In this document: positions 1-10,272 of the stretch, piece by piece
Numbering within the stretch: the stretch's first letter is position 1
Layout: each line of letters starts with the position of its first letter
Position numbers and translations under genes: made by a program
The notes under the pieces: model-generated
Database searches by the model: none
What the model saw: only the letters and a program-made list of their open reading frames with translations
Told to the model about the DNA's origin: nothing
Assembly (NCBI GenBank): GCA_015146655.1
Contig: VKHL01000027.1
Span: 62,001 to 126,000 of the forward strand
DNA length: 64,000 bases
Reading direction: 5' to 3'
From: Ochromonas danica
Taxonomy: Eukaryota > Sar > Chrysophyceae > Chromulinales > Chromulinaceae

Positions 1-243
1 AAGGCACGCACTGGACATCTCCCTGGCGTTTCTATTGCTATCATGGGCTGCATAGTCAATGGACCTGGAGAGATGGCGGATGCAGACTTCGGTTATGTTG
101 GCGGCGCTCCAGGTAAAATCGATCTCTACGTAGGCAAGGAGGTGGTTCGAAGGGCTATTCCCAATGCTCAAGCTTGCGATGAACTTGTCAAGTTGATTCA
201 GGAGCATGGTCGCTGGCAAGATCCTCCCACTCAGACACAGTAA
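1..243 (+). CDS. ispG: 4-hydroxy-3-methylbut-2-enyl diphosphate synthase (IspG/GcpE), C-terminal end
   Basis: Partial gene; only the last 80 codons lie in the window, open from base 1 to a TAA at 241-243. IspG is the iron-sulfur enzyme that makes HMBPP in the MEP isoprenoid pathway, in eukaryotes normally inside the plastid. The sequence shows the family's C-terminal signature [10 protein letters not shown], where the Cys is one of the [4Fe-4S] ligands and the Glu seven residues later is the fourth ligand known from bacterial enzymes. It is followed by the conserved [16 protein letters not shown] stretch and ends EHGRW plus a short polar tail. The targeting sequence and the other two Cys ligands lie upstream of the window. 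Family assignment is very safe; plastid location is inferred. Confidence 0.96.
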   Translation, partial: KARTGHLPGVSIAIMGCIVNGPGEMADADFGYVGGAPGKIDLYVGKEVVRRAIPNAQACDELVKLIQEHGRWQDPPTQTQ

Positions 244-347
244 AGATGAATAGAGAACAACCAGGCACCACGCGCCTTAAATTACAAAGAAAGAGTTTGA
301 CCTGAAAAGGTGTCTATGTGCATTATGTCTTATCATCTTTATCAACC

Positions 348-1022
348 TTAGGCTTCTGGTGCATTCTTTAGCGCTTGTGCGCGGACACGTTTGCGGTATT
401 CTGTCTTGTTGGAAAGGAATACCTCAATAGCCTCGCGCTGAGCAGGGCTATTGGGATTGGGGTTATCCAGCAACTCCTGCACACCAAGAAGGAGTTGTTT
501 AATAGTGATAGCAGGCCTCCAGCCATCGTCTTCATTGAGGATTGAGAGACAGATCGTGCCTGAAGGATAGACATTGGGATGAAAGAGAGGAGGCACGAAT
601 TTGCACTTAGGAGGCTATTCGGCATACATCATCATTATTATCCACGTGAGTTAGCAAACTAAACAACAGGTGTCTACTACCTTGACGGGGTACTCATCTG
701 GGAACTCCATAACAATCTTGTAGACGCCACCCGCCCAGTCGGTATCTGTCAATCGAAGAAAAGGTCAGTTCATTCGCGAAGGAAGGAGAGCAAAGAAGGA
801 AGCAAACGCACTTTCTTTCCCAGGGATGCCTTCATAAACATACAGAAAGGTTAGAGGAAGCTAAAACAGAAAGAAGAATGCGCTGAGCCCACCTGCTTCC
901 CACACCATCAGATTGGTGGAGTTGTCGTCACGCTTCTGTGGGCGAGCATAGAAGCCAGGAGGATGATCCTTCCTCCAGTTCTTCCTCTCTTCAGACAGTC
1001 TCCCCACGGCGATCCCACTCAT
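348..1022 (-). CDS. UBC9: SUMO-conjugating enzyme E2 (UBC9)
   Basis: Four exons on the minus strand: 1022-893, 829-812, 745-681, 614-348, giving 159 aa (human UBE2I has 158). UBC9 takes SUMO from the E1 and passes it to lysines on nuclear and cytosolic targets. The product starts [20 protein letters not shown], like human UBC9, and carries the E2 HPN motif, the catalytic Cys in GTICLSIL, and [13 protein letters not shown] after it, which is nearly identical to UBC9 and separates it from ubiquitin E2s. It ends [14 protein letters not shown]. Exon 2 is only 18 nt (a microexon coding GIPGKE); I placed it by phase and by the UBC9 motif AIPGKK. All introns are GT-AG. The ATG at 1022 matches the family start exactly. 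Confidence 0.94.
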
Positions 1023-1367
1023 ACTCGAAAAAGCTGGCAGGGCAGTTGTGGTGATGACCTATTTCGATGACTTTGATTTTGTCTCGCTGGCTTAGTCTAA
1101 CCGTTAACTTCCCACAGAAAGGGAATGCACGGGGCTGACCACTCTACTGGACTATGGACTACATGCACTAGTCTACCTCCTGTCTATCTGATCATCTATC
1201 GGTTGGAAGAAAAAGAAAATCCTTAGTCTTTAAGAAGCTTTACACAAGCAATAATAAAGAATACCAGCAACCAAAACTACCACACATATCGCATGGCAAG
1301 ATACAAAGTCCTCATCAAAACTGCTTCAGTCAAAAATGGTAGCTGCAAAGCACATGCCTCGCACACA
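1023..1367. other. Intergenic gap between UBC9 and the thioesterase gene
   Basis: About 345 bp holding the UBC9 promoter side and the 3' flank of the thioesterase gene. I see no open frame with family similarity, no RNA gene and no repeat in it. Confidence 0.6.
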
Positions 1368-2886
1368 TCAGTACTTGGCATTAAGCCATGCATCAATGTT
1401 ACCATGGATAACTTTTGCTCCTTGAACTAAGGTTTTAGCCTCCTCAGAAGTCACTGGCAAGACCTTTCTCAAGGCGACGTTGTGTCCGAAGCCGAAAGTA
1501 AACATAAAGGAATTGCTCACAAAGCTCGACGCCCTATGCCACAGTAGGAAAACGCAGAGATAAAGGAAAGAAGCTCGGTGACAAGAAGCGAAGATCTCAC
1601 CTCTCTGGACGAACAACTTGACAAAGCACTTCTACGACTACGCGCGGGTGAATGGGATCGTCCGACGTGAAGATCACACGACTTTTCAATCGCAACAGAT
1701 CACCCACATCCACAGGACGGCGAAACGCAATGGAATCACTCTACGAGAATTTATCCAACCCATTTCATATACCAAGTACAACAAACAAAACGGAATTCAC
1801 TCACCTCCAAGAAAACTGGATAGCAACCTGCAAATGTATAACACGTAGCCAACGCGAGATCATAGGCGCGATGCACTATAATAGTATGTAATCGCTAAAA
1901 TATAGTTTCTGAAAGCATTATGCGTACAGTCACTTACTAATAAAGCCTCCAAAAACTCTGCCAGCGGTGTTGACGTTCTGTGGATGACAGACAAGACTAT
2001 TCTCCAAAGCAGTATAGCTCATGAGCACACAACTAGGATGAGCCAGAGCGGGCATGTCCTTGATAGAGCATCCAGCTTCAACTAACTGAATGATAGCGTC
2101 CTTGTGATCAAGGTCGTTCTGCTTCTCCAGGAGCTGTTGCTTCTTCTTCTCAGCCACCAACTCAGCTCGCTGGTCGAAGAGCGCCTGTTCCGTAGGAGTG
2201 GAGAGAATAAGCTTATTGACTGGCTCGGCTTTTCCAGTAGTCAAATTTCTGGCTGCGAAGGTGAAGAAACTGGTGAGCAGGGCAGTGGTGGAGGGATGCA
2301 GAGGGTCAAAGGAGTGACAGTCCTGCCCAGCGACATCCTCTGCAGGATGCAACTCCACGAGAACCACCATAGATGTCTTGCCTGCCCAAACCATCTGCCC
2401 CACTAAGATGAGGTCGGAGTCAATAGACAGCGGTTTGTTCTGAACGATCTTGTCCACAGAGGCTGTAACCACGGAGAGCTTGCGACCAGCTTCATCATCA
2501 CAGTGGCTGAGTCCTACGTTCCCTCCCAGGGCGTCAATATCTTCCAAAATTTTGCCGATGATGACATTACCAAGAGGGTCAACATAGAGATCTCTCATGT
2601 GGGAATTGCTGCGGAAGTTGTAGCGAAGGATGTGTCGAGACTCGGCGACCGTCTTAGCAGGCAAATCCGCCTGCTTCGGAGGCAAAAGAGTGGTATCTTT
2701 CGAAGCAGTCAGCTGCTCCGCAGCGTTCCTCATCTGCCACAGTTGCGCTGTGATAGGAGTCTTCTCGACATTTTGGTCTGTAACCTTTACAGTCGCAAAG
2801 CTGGACGCGCTGCACCACGTCTTGCTCATCCTTTTGAGTGCATCACGTGAGTAGGCAAAGGGACGGGAGGAGAACGAAGCCAGCAT
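1368..2886 (-). CDS. Acyl-CoA thioesterase, ACOT9-type double hotdog
   Basis: Four exons: 2886-1938, 1875-1805, 1740-1601, 1533-1368, total 441 aa. ACOT9-family enzymes hydrolyse acyl-CoA to free acid and CoA, in animals in mitochondria. The first hotdog domain lies at about residues 100-230 (RSNSHMRDLYVDPLGNVIIGKILEDID, then MVWAGKTSMVVLVEL). The second begins at NVNTAGRVFGGFI and runs across three introns (MHRAYDLALATCYTFAG, then IAFRRPVDVGDLLRLKS, then SFMFTFGFG), matching the ACOT9 order FGGFLMRKAFELA, VEVGSLLFLSSQV, FHFTF. The N-terminus (MLASFSSRPFAYSRDALKR) is rich in Ser and Arg with no early acid, as in a mitochondrial presequence. Substrate range cannot be read from sequence. Confidence 0.88.
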
Positions 2887-3162
2887 CTCTCTCTCTCTCT
2901 AGTTCTCGTCACAGAATAGGACAATCTGTTTTGTTTTCGTTCGCCAGTCCCAGGCATCCAGTTTTCCAGATATTCTCTTCTAGTCTAGCCCTCAGCGAGC
3001 AGTGTAGACTAATTTGCTGGCTTGCTAGTCAATTATCACACCACGGATAGGTAGCCAACAGAGTAGAGAAAATTTCAATCAAATGATTACAGAAAAATAG
3101 GAACACAAAATGCCAGCGCAGTTGGCTATATGATCGAGACCAACGGGCCATGCGGCATCTGA

Positions 3163-3795
3163 TCAACTCTTCAGCTTCTTTGGATCCGCCATGAGAGGAT
3201 TGGTGAGTTCACGCTTTCGATCCGCCGAAAGAGGGTTAATATCAGGCATGGTGGGAGGTACAGGGAAGGTCGGGGGTAGGATTGCTCTTTGAGGGAATGG
3301 CTGCTCCATTGGAGGCTTGTACGAGAGAACAGGGGAATCGCTCTCACTGGGCTTCTTCGATCCCCCCACTTTCTTTTCGGGACGATCACTCTTAACGGCC
3401 TCCCTATACTTACTAAGGTATATCTTGAGTGGTTCGATGTAGCGATCGAAGCCCAGCGTGGTCATGGCCCACAGTAAATCATCTCCGTTAATCGTTTTCC
3501 GCTTCTCTTGCAAACAGCGATCACTCGCCTCACTTGTTATGAAACTAATGAACTCAGAAACACATTCTTGAATAGACTCTTTCGCATCTTTGGCGATTTT
3601 AGCATTTGCAGGCAGAGCAGTTTTCATAATGCGAGCGATATTGGCAACTGGCAGGAAGCGATCCTGTTCCCGCGTGTCGCCATCCTCCTTCAATAAGCCT
3701 TGTAGTCCTAGGCCACAGAGATATTATGAGAGTGAGTGGATATTGAGATGATAGAATCGGCACTCATTTTACTAACCTTCGTCATGGTCATCCAT
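3163..3795 (-). CDS. NFYB: CCAAT-binding factor subunit B (NF-YB/HAP3)
   Basis: Two exons, 3795-3777 and 3707-3163, with a 69-nt intron, giving 187 aa. NF-YB pairs with NF-YC through histone folds and, with NF-YA, binds CCAAT boxes. The histone fold spans about residues 18-115: [69 protein letters not shown] and [12 protein letters not shown], all typical of NF-YB rather than Dr1. The tail after about residue 125 is Pro-rich and disordered and ends in a Lys-rich patch (DPKKLKS). The first exon codes only MDDHDEG; it is supported by a clean GT-AG intron and correct phase. A start at the internal Met (MKEDGD, 3693) is possible but would lack that acidic leader. Confidence 0.93.
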
Positions 3796-4213
3796 GTCTC
3801 TCAGTAGTTGACGAGCTAAGTTACGATATTCAGAGAAAGCGCAGTAAGCTCACTGTGTACAATAGAGCTTGGTATTTTGGATACACAATAATCTAGATGT
3901 CTTCTCTTCAGAGAGCAATTGCTTCCTCTCCGCGTGCTTTGAAGAAACAACACGAACACAACACAACCGTCCGACTTTTCCCTGCGCAGAGGCAGAGGCA
4001 GAAGCAAAAAGTCACAAAAAACGCGCACGAAACTGCTAAATGTGGACCCTGGATAGAAAAATATCGTTTAAATTTACATAAATTATGAATGCTTGTGTGG
4101 ATTTGTATGTAATTAATAGAGCTGCCCCATCTCTCGATCTGTTTTATTCAGCTCCACCACCCACACTCAAAAAGAGCAACCAACAAGTCGGGTCACATTA
4201 GATCACGAAGTAA
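3796..4213. other. Intergenic region upstream of NF-YB
   Basis: About 418 bp between the 5' end of NF-YB and the stop of the ATG11-like gene, which points the same way. It should hold the NF-YB promoter. I see only AT-rich sequence and short chance frames, no repeat or RNA gene. Confidence 0.55.
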
Positions 4214-7200
4214 TCATGCCGAGTAATGCACGAAATCAGACTTCTTCAACGGTTCTGCATCGCAGATAAAATATTCTGTGCCCAGAGGCAAGCCATAGTG
4301 AGCCATAAAATCTTCATTACTTTTGAGCGATTCGGCGACACGTCGTTCGATGCAAATGATGCGACCAATAATGCTGGTTCGACTCTCTGGATTCTTCGCT
4401 TTGCGCATGAAGACCTGCAAGGAATCCTGTAGAGAATCAACATACACCAACAGGTAAGTTAGTCACAAATGGAGAGCTCGCTAAACAAACCGCGGAAAAT
4501 TAATACATACCCCTGACAAAAAGTGATGGGGACACTCAGAATTGAAGGCCATCCAAATGGAGCTATTCTCTCCCAATGCCGGCATAAATAGAGCAACATC
4601 TCCCACCTTGAAAGTCATGAAAGCAATCATCGGTCGCTGCAGGCGGGGCGATATGGCTTGACAAATGAACTCCATATCACCAGCCATTTCTTCCAAGTCA
4701 GCAGCGATGTGATGAGGTGACTGGGTTGACTGCACTCCTCCAGGTGGAGAAGAAGAAGGAGATGAACAAGCGCGGACTGCCAGGTCTTGCTCTGGCTGTT
4801 GTTGCTCCGCCCTCTTCTTGCCAATCAAACCTCCAAGGCGACAAAGCCTTAGCCAATCCTCCTCTTTGCACTCCTCACCAAGTAGACTCCTATTCATTAA
4901 GAGGTATTTCACCATATATGTGCGTAACACAGCCTTACGAGCCATAAAGATAGAAGCAAACACCTTCTCCAGCCATTCATGATTCATTGCTTCATTCTCC
5001 AACTTTGCCTCCTTGCATACTGCCTCTGATTTGGTCTCTTCTCCAATGTTACTATCCGTTACGACCGCAACATTGGACTCCACTAGTTTCTCCTGCTTGT
5101 GATCTTCTCTGGCCATTTCCTTCATCGTTGTCTCTTCAATCTTATTCACATCTTCCTCTTGTTCTTTTGTTTCTGTCGAGATTGTTGCCGTTATAATTCT
5201 CGCTTCTACCGCCACGTCCAGAGTTTCGGCCACGCGATCCTGTCCCACATGCCCATTCTCATCAATCACATCACATCACCATGTCAAAACACGACACGGG
5301 GTCTCTCTTACCTTCAAAGAAGCCAACTGTGCCTCCAACTCAACTATCTTCTTGCGCATCTCTCGATTCTCTGTCTCCAACTGCTCCAAGGGAAATGGAC
5401 CAGTCGCTGTTGTTCCCCCAGCCTCTTTCTCACTCTCTTCTGGGCCATTCAAACCCTTTTCCGTGGTCTCGTTCTTCTCTTCCTCCTTCCTTTCTTCTCC
5501 CTCCATACTCCTCTCATTGTTATACAAGTCGTTTTCACACAGATCCGGAAGGTCTTCCATTGGACTTGAGCTGTGATTGAAATAGGGAGGCTTCTCCTTC
5601 AGAGAGCGAACTGCTTCGAGCAGTAAAGGAGGAAGGCGAATGCCATGTTGTTTCATGAATTCCTCTCGTTTTCTTATCTCCTCTTGTCGCATCTCACCCA
5701 CTCTTCTCGTCATGTCCGCGAGTTCCGCCTGCCAACTTTCGTTGAAACCCTTTCTACGCACGATTTCCTGTAAAAACGCTCTGTAAGTAAATGGAAAATC
5801 CATAATCTGCTGCAAATGAGAGATGTATTGATTGCGGCCAGTCGACCATTTCTTCATCCAATCCACATCACCCTTCAATCGGTGCTGGATGCGGGTTTGC
5901 AAAGCGGCGATGTTCTGCATCGTGGAGTAAACTGCACGAGAAAGAGCATCCTGAGACTCTTCCAACTTCTTTTTCTCGTCGCTGACCGCACGAACACTTC
6001 GATCAATCTTATCCGTAAGGTTGAGACGATCCAACAAAGAGCTCTTGTGCTCCTCCAACACGTTGACGACGGAAGAGACATCACCATGGTTATTATCCAC
6101 AGGATCAGCGTGTATGAGATCATAGAAGGAACGGTACGATTGCCTTATCTCCTCCACAACAGTCCTTGCTGTGGTCTCCTCCGCTACCACTCTTGCCACT
6201 GCAGCTTCTAAGGTAGTATTGTCAACAACTGGCTGCACCAAACGCCGCACGACCTCACAAAGCTCCCCTTTCAGCAACTTCACATTCTTGAAATTCTCCG
6301 TTGCTTTGTTGTGGCTCTCTAGACATTGCTTGTAGTATAAGCGCTCTCGCTCCACTGGAATGCAGTCATACAGTGTGCTGATAGATTCATCAACAACAGG
6401 CAAAGAAGGAATAAGCCTATTAGACACGAGCTTCAACAATCATCTTCAAAGCCCTTACCGCTTTTCACACCCAGACATGCTACTGAGATAGGCAGGAGCA
6501 TTGACTACATCGGCCAGTACTGACGCAGCTTGTTCTACAGCAATCGCAACAGCCGGGTGAAGATTGTGCTCCTTCAACTTCTCCAAATTCACCTCAAAGT
6601 TATCCAAGAGATTTTGATTGGTTTCTTGTTGCTCTTCTAACTTAGCCTGTCAAATGAGATAAGATAAGAAACGTTCACTTTACTACAGTTGTCCACCATA
6701 CACATGCAGCTGTCACATGTTTTGACCCTACCTCATAGACATCGTAATCCTTGATAACATTGTTGAAGTTGTCCTTAAGGTTATCAATTGCAGCTGCTAT
6801 GGCATCCAATTGGATCTGAACGAATGCCAATGAAGAGTCTGAGAAACTGCGAAGCCCATACAATCAACAATCCAGACTGTCTAACCTGATGCTGTCCCAC
6901 ACACTTCTTGCATGAGTCCACACTGTCCTTCAAATAAGACTCCCAGTTTCGCACTCTATACCATCAATTCAATCACATCACCAAAATATATCAACAATCA
7001 GTTCAACATTAGCGCTGTACGTATAGTATAGTCTCACTGTACGATATCATCATTCGCTACTGCAAATTCTTCTTTCGCAGAATATTATTGATATTCGTGC
7101 TATACTAGTACTAGTCCAGCATATGCATACCTGGAGAAGAGGCGGCGGTAGAAATCGAGATAAGGCAGAAAGCTCTGTGGTAGCTGATCATAGGCAACTT

Positions 7201-7699
7201 CTCCCCACTCCTTCTCATCCACACTATCATCTTCTGACAGATCTGCTGGCTGCAGGCGGACGCTCGCTCGAGGCCCTGAGCCTGCCGCCAGCATCTTGCG
7301 GTCGTAGAGGAAGACCCTCTTACCCTCAAGATTTACATCGGGGCGATACTACGCCACACAACACCCACCAAATCCGCATAGTACACATCAGCCATCAAAA
7401 GCAGAGGCAAGGAGAGGGTTACTAAGATACCTGCCCATCCAGCGTCCGATAAGGTGGCCCATAAAGAAGGATTTGATCCTGGATGGGCACAGAGAAATGA
7501 AGACCAATCTCGTACTTCAGGTAGTCAATGCTGTGAGGAGAAAACACAGGAAGAAAGAAGATTGAGAATAAATATTCCACACACAAGGAGGAGATGGAAG
7601 AGAGAGGCAAGTGGGGAAGGGAGGCATGTTTACCAACCTATTTTCTCTTCGAAGACTTCGCACTTCTCCAGTCTCCGCACTTTCAATTCTTATGGACAT
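4214..7699 (-). CDS. ATG11: Autophagy scaffold ATG11/RB1CC1 (FIP200) homolog
   Basis: Nine exons: 7699-7638, 7530-7431, 7348-7131, 6955-6886, 6815-6732, 6646-6459, 6416-5312, 5239-4511, 4426-4214, total 922 aa with consistent phases. ATG11/FIP200 scaffolds the ATG1/ULK kinase complex at the forming autophagosome. The N-terminus is a ubiquitin-like fold (IDYLKYEIGLHFSVPIQDQ, ILLYGPPYRTLDGQ, then GKRVFLYDRKML), the position where FIP200 and plant ATG11 carry theirs. A long helical, Glu/Lys-rich coiled-coil region follows (about 150-750). The C-terminal claw is recognisable: MIAFMTFKVGDVALFMP, HHFLSG, IIGRIICIERR and YGLPLGTEYFICDAEPL, parallel to human FQKGDL, YFLHSES, VLGKVMEKEYC, VPLGTKFYRVKAV. 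Intron 6417-6458 is only 42 nt. Much shorter than human FIP200 (about 1,600 aa). Confidence 0.85.
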
Positions 7700-7812
7700 A
7701 AAGATCAATTAAAGCAAAATATTTAGTACAAGATTGCAGTGTTTGCAACTAATTTCGGGAATGATGATAACAGATTTGTTGTTCCCAGTCTTCTTCTTCC
7801 GTCTTCTCTCTC

Positions 7813-9474
7813 ATGCTCTGCGCTGATGTGCTGATGTCTCTCTCTCACTTGAAAGCCAAGAAAGTCGTAAAACAGGAGATTTTAGTTCCAGTTCATGACT
7901 TCTCATGCCGTGTTGAACTTGGCATGGAAGTTTCTCTGCTTTCTTTCGACCCAAGAATCGAAACAATCACAAGCTTCAACAGTATTTCCACTCGAAGATT
8001 TATCTATATGTACGTGCTCTCATATCTAACTTTGTATATTCTCCATTGCATAACGATATGTTTTAGGCATTTTCTTCAACAATTTTCTATTAAAGCGAAG
8101 AACAGCACGCTTTTCAGTGAAAATAAAGGAAAATGCAATGTTTTCAAGCCCAATTACTATCAGTCTTTACTAACATACGCAAAGTCAGTCAATCTGCAGT
8201 TTGTCATGGGGGCATTGCATTGTGATAGAAAAACGCGTTTTATCACCCCTCTGACCTCTGACACAAAAGACAAACTCCAAACATCCAGAACAACTCCCTC
8301 CAAACTCTTCACTCTCTCATCACCATTGAAAAACAAACAATCAACCAACTCAATGAGAAGATTCCCTTTAAACGTTCGCAGACTGAGTACTTCTGTAATA
8401 GAAGTTGAAAAAACTTCTGTCAGTCGGAAAAATCGCCTTCAAAACATTGTTCCTGACCCCGCATTGTTGCGGCGTCTCGATTTGGCACGCGTCGGCTTCG
8501 TGCCCAGGGCTGTGGGCAAGGTAATCTCTAAGAAGCAAAAAGAAGACAAACCACTCAGTTATTTAGATATGCAGCCTCCATTTCCCTTCACGACGAAGGG
8601 AAAGTTTCTGGGGAAGGTGCAGCGATGGGAGGAAGATCTCTTCTCCGCGTTCGACATCGATGCACCACAGGTCGCCTTGATTGGCAGGTCGAATGTTGGA
8701 AAATCCACTTTGCTCAACGCCTTACTTGGCTTTAATTCTACGTATGTTCAGCGGGCTATGATTTCCCCACGTCCGGGCGAAACGACTGAGCTGTTTTTTT
8801 ATCAAATTGGACAGGCAAGCAAAAAGCAGGACCAGAGCGCCAGCACCACCGCAACAACAACAACAACAACAACGCCAGCCACAAAATCAAAGTCTAGTAA
8901 TAATAATCCGGCATTAGTTATCGTGGACATGCCAGGCTATGGGTTTAGCTACATGTCGGAAGAGGATCAGAAGCGCTGTCGAGAGCTTTGCTACGGCTAC
9001 CTTCTGGGTAGTCAGATGCTCCACAAAAAGCAATTAAAGCGTGTCCTTCTTTTGATTGATGCTCGACACGGATTAAAAGCAGCCGATGTTGAGTTTTTGA
9101 AAGATTTACAGGCTACGACAACAAGCTTCAAAGAGGATTCTAAAGTCTTGCCTAAAAAGTTGTCCTGGAAGCTTCAGATCATCTTCACTAAATGTGATAT
9201 GATCGAGCGACGACTCCTATGTAAGAAGATGATGCTCTTAGAAGAAGAGATGCGAAAGCTGCTCCCTGCTTGGCTATTTGATGGAGGCATGCCCGTGATA
9301 GGGGTGTCGGGGCTTGAACGTCAGGGCATTCTAGCCTTGCAACGAGAACTCGCTGCTCTCGTTGCTCAACCCAGTCGACCCTCTACTTCAATTGTATCAA
9401 CAGGGAAGAAGATTGTTTTCAATTCTGTGGATCAATATTTAAATCAGGGAAGTGAACCAAAGAGGAAGAGGTGA
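7813..9474 (+). CDS. engB: EngB/YihA-family GTPase (GTPBP8-like), organellar
   Basis: Ribosome-assembly GTPase; bacterial YihA aids the large subunit, GTPBP8 acts in mitochondria. All G motifs are present: GRSNVGKST (G1), a Thr/Glu-rich switch PRPGETTE (G2), DMPGYG (G3), FTKCD (G4). Between G2 and G3 is a low-complexity insert of about 30 residues (Thr run from ACA repeats, then KSKSSNNN), absent from bacterial members. The start is uncertain. The frame is open from an ATG at 7813, but an internal ATG at 8353 begins MRRFPLNVRRLSTS, a good mitochondrial presequence with an R-x-L-S cleavage-like site; that start gives 373 aa. The upstream 180 codons would rarely be open by chance, and contain a canonical 57-nt intron (8010-8066, GTACGT...TTTTAG) whose length keeps frame. 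Both starts may be used. Confidence 0.88.
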   Translation: MLCADVLMSLSHLKAKKVVKQEILVPVHDFSCRVELGMEVSLLSFDPRIETITSFNSISTRRFIYMYVLSYLTLYILHCITICFRHFLQQFSIKAKNSTLFSENKGKCNVFKPNYYQSLLTYAKSVNLQFVMGALHCDRKTRFITPLTSDTKDKLQTSRTTPSKLFTLSSPLKNKQSTNSMRRFPLNVRRLSTSVIEVEKTSVSRKNRLQNIVPDPALLRRLDLARVGFVPRAVGKVISKKQKEDKPLSYLDMQPPFPFTTKGKFLGKVQRWEEDLFSAFDIDAPQVALIGRSNVGKSTLLNALLGFNSTYVQRAMISPRPGETTELFFYQIGQASKKQDQSASTTATTTTTTTPATKSKSSNNNPALVIVDMPGYGFSYMSEEDQKRCRELCYGYLLGSQMLHKKQLKRVLLLIDARHGLKAADVEFLKDLQATTTSFKEDSKVLPKKLSWKLQIIFTKCDMIERRLLCKKMMLLEEEMRKLLPAWLFDGGMPVIGVSGLERQGILALQRELAALVAQPSRPSTSIVSTGKKIVFNSVDQYLNQGSEPKRKR

Positions 9475-10272
9475 AAAGAAATAATGCTACTTTAACACTA
9501 GACTATTCTTCATCCCTTTATCATCGCTTAATTTGTTGGAAGAGAATGTTTCCTCCAGCCATTTATTTGTTACAGTAAAGCACGCTGCTAACTTAGTTTC
9601 TACATTCAGATAGCATCAATGACAAGCAGATCCACGACGCAACTAGAAACCACAACCACACTGCTACACTCGCAATAGATTGTCCCAAGCCCATGCTTTC
9701 AAATTCATTAGCAACATGCTGCTATTTTGATAATGATGACATCATAGAACAAGAACGCACAAGGCAGCAACTAAACACTAAAATGTCTTGATGAAAACAT
9801 GAAAGTCAAAGGTAGGCAGCACCTAAAGGAGGGAATTCGACAAAAAGTCCTCTTTACCAAAGAAACACAAGAGAAAAACAAAAGAAACTAGATAAAGTAG
9901 GGGCAAGGCAGGAAGATTGTTACGGCGTGTGGCCAAACCTTCCTGCCTCACAACTATCATCGCCAAGATAGGAAGGCACCACCCGCACGAGCATGCATAT
10001 ATAAACAAACATTAACTCATTCATACAACCATCAAGCAGTTCAGTAGACACCCAACTTTTTAGTAGTAATTAAGAGAAATGGGGTTAAAATACAAATATA
10101 ATGCCGGCAAACAAAATCACGGCCGGAAGCAATTGCAACAACGGGAACGACACCTAGCCGCTGGAAGAAAAGAAAACCATTTGACATGGAAACGCAAAAA
10201 GAATAAACATCAACAAAGCAACAAAAGGCAATAGTCACAAGCGATTAAGGGAGGGAGCGAACAAGAGATCTA
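9475..10272. other. Gene-free gap between convergent genes
   Basis: About 800 bp between the EngB stop and the stop of the next gene, which faces it. It must contain both 3' UTRs. Sequence is A-rich with short chance frames; no repeat, RNA gene or conserved protein was seen. Confidence 0.6.

Noticed and set aside
8860-8885. ACA microsatellite as a separate repeat feature
   Set aside because: It is part of the EngB reading frame (Thr run) and keeps frame, so it is described there.
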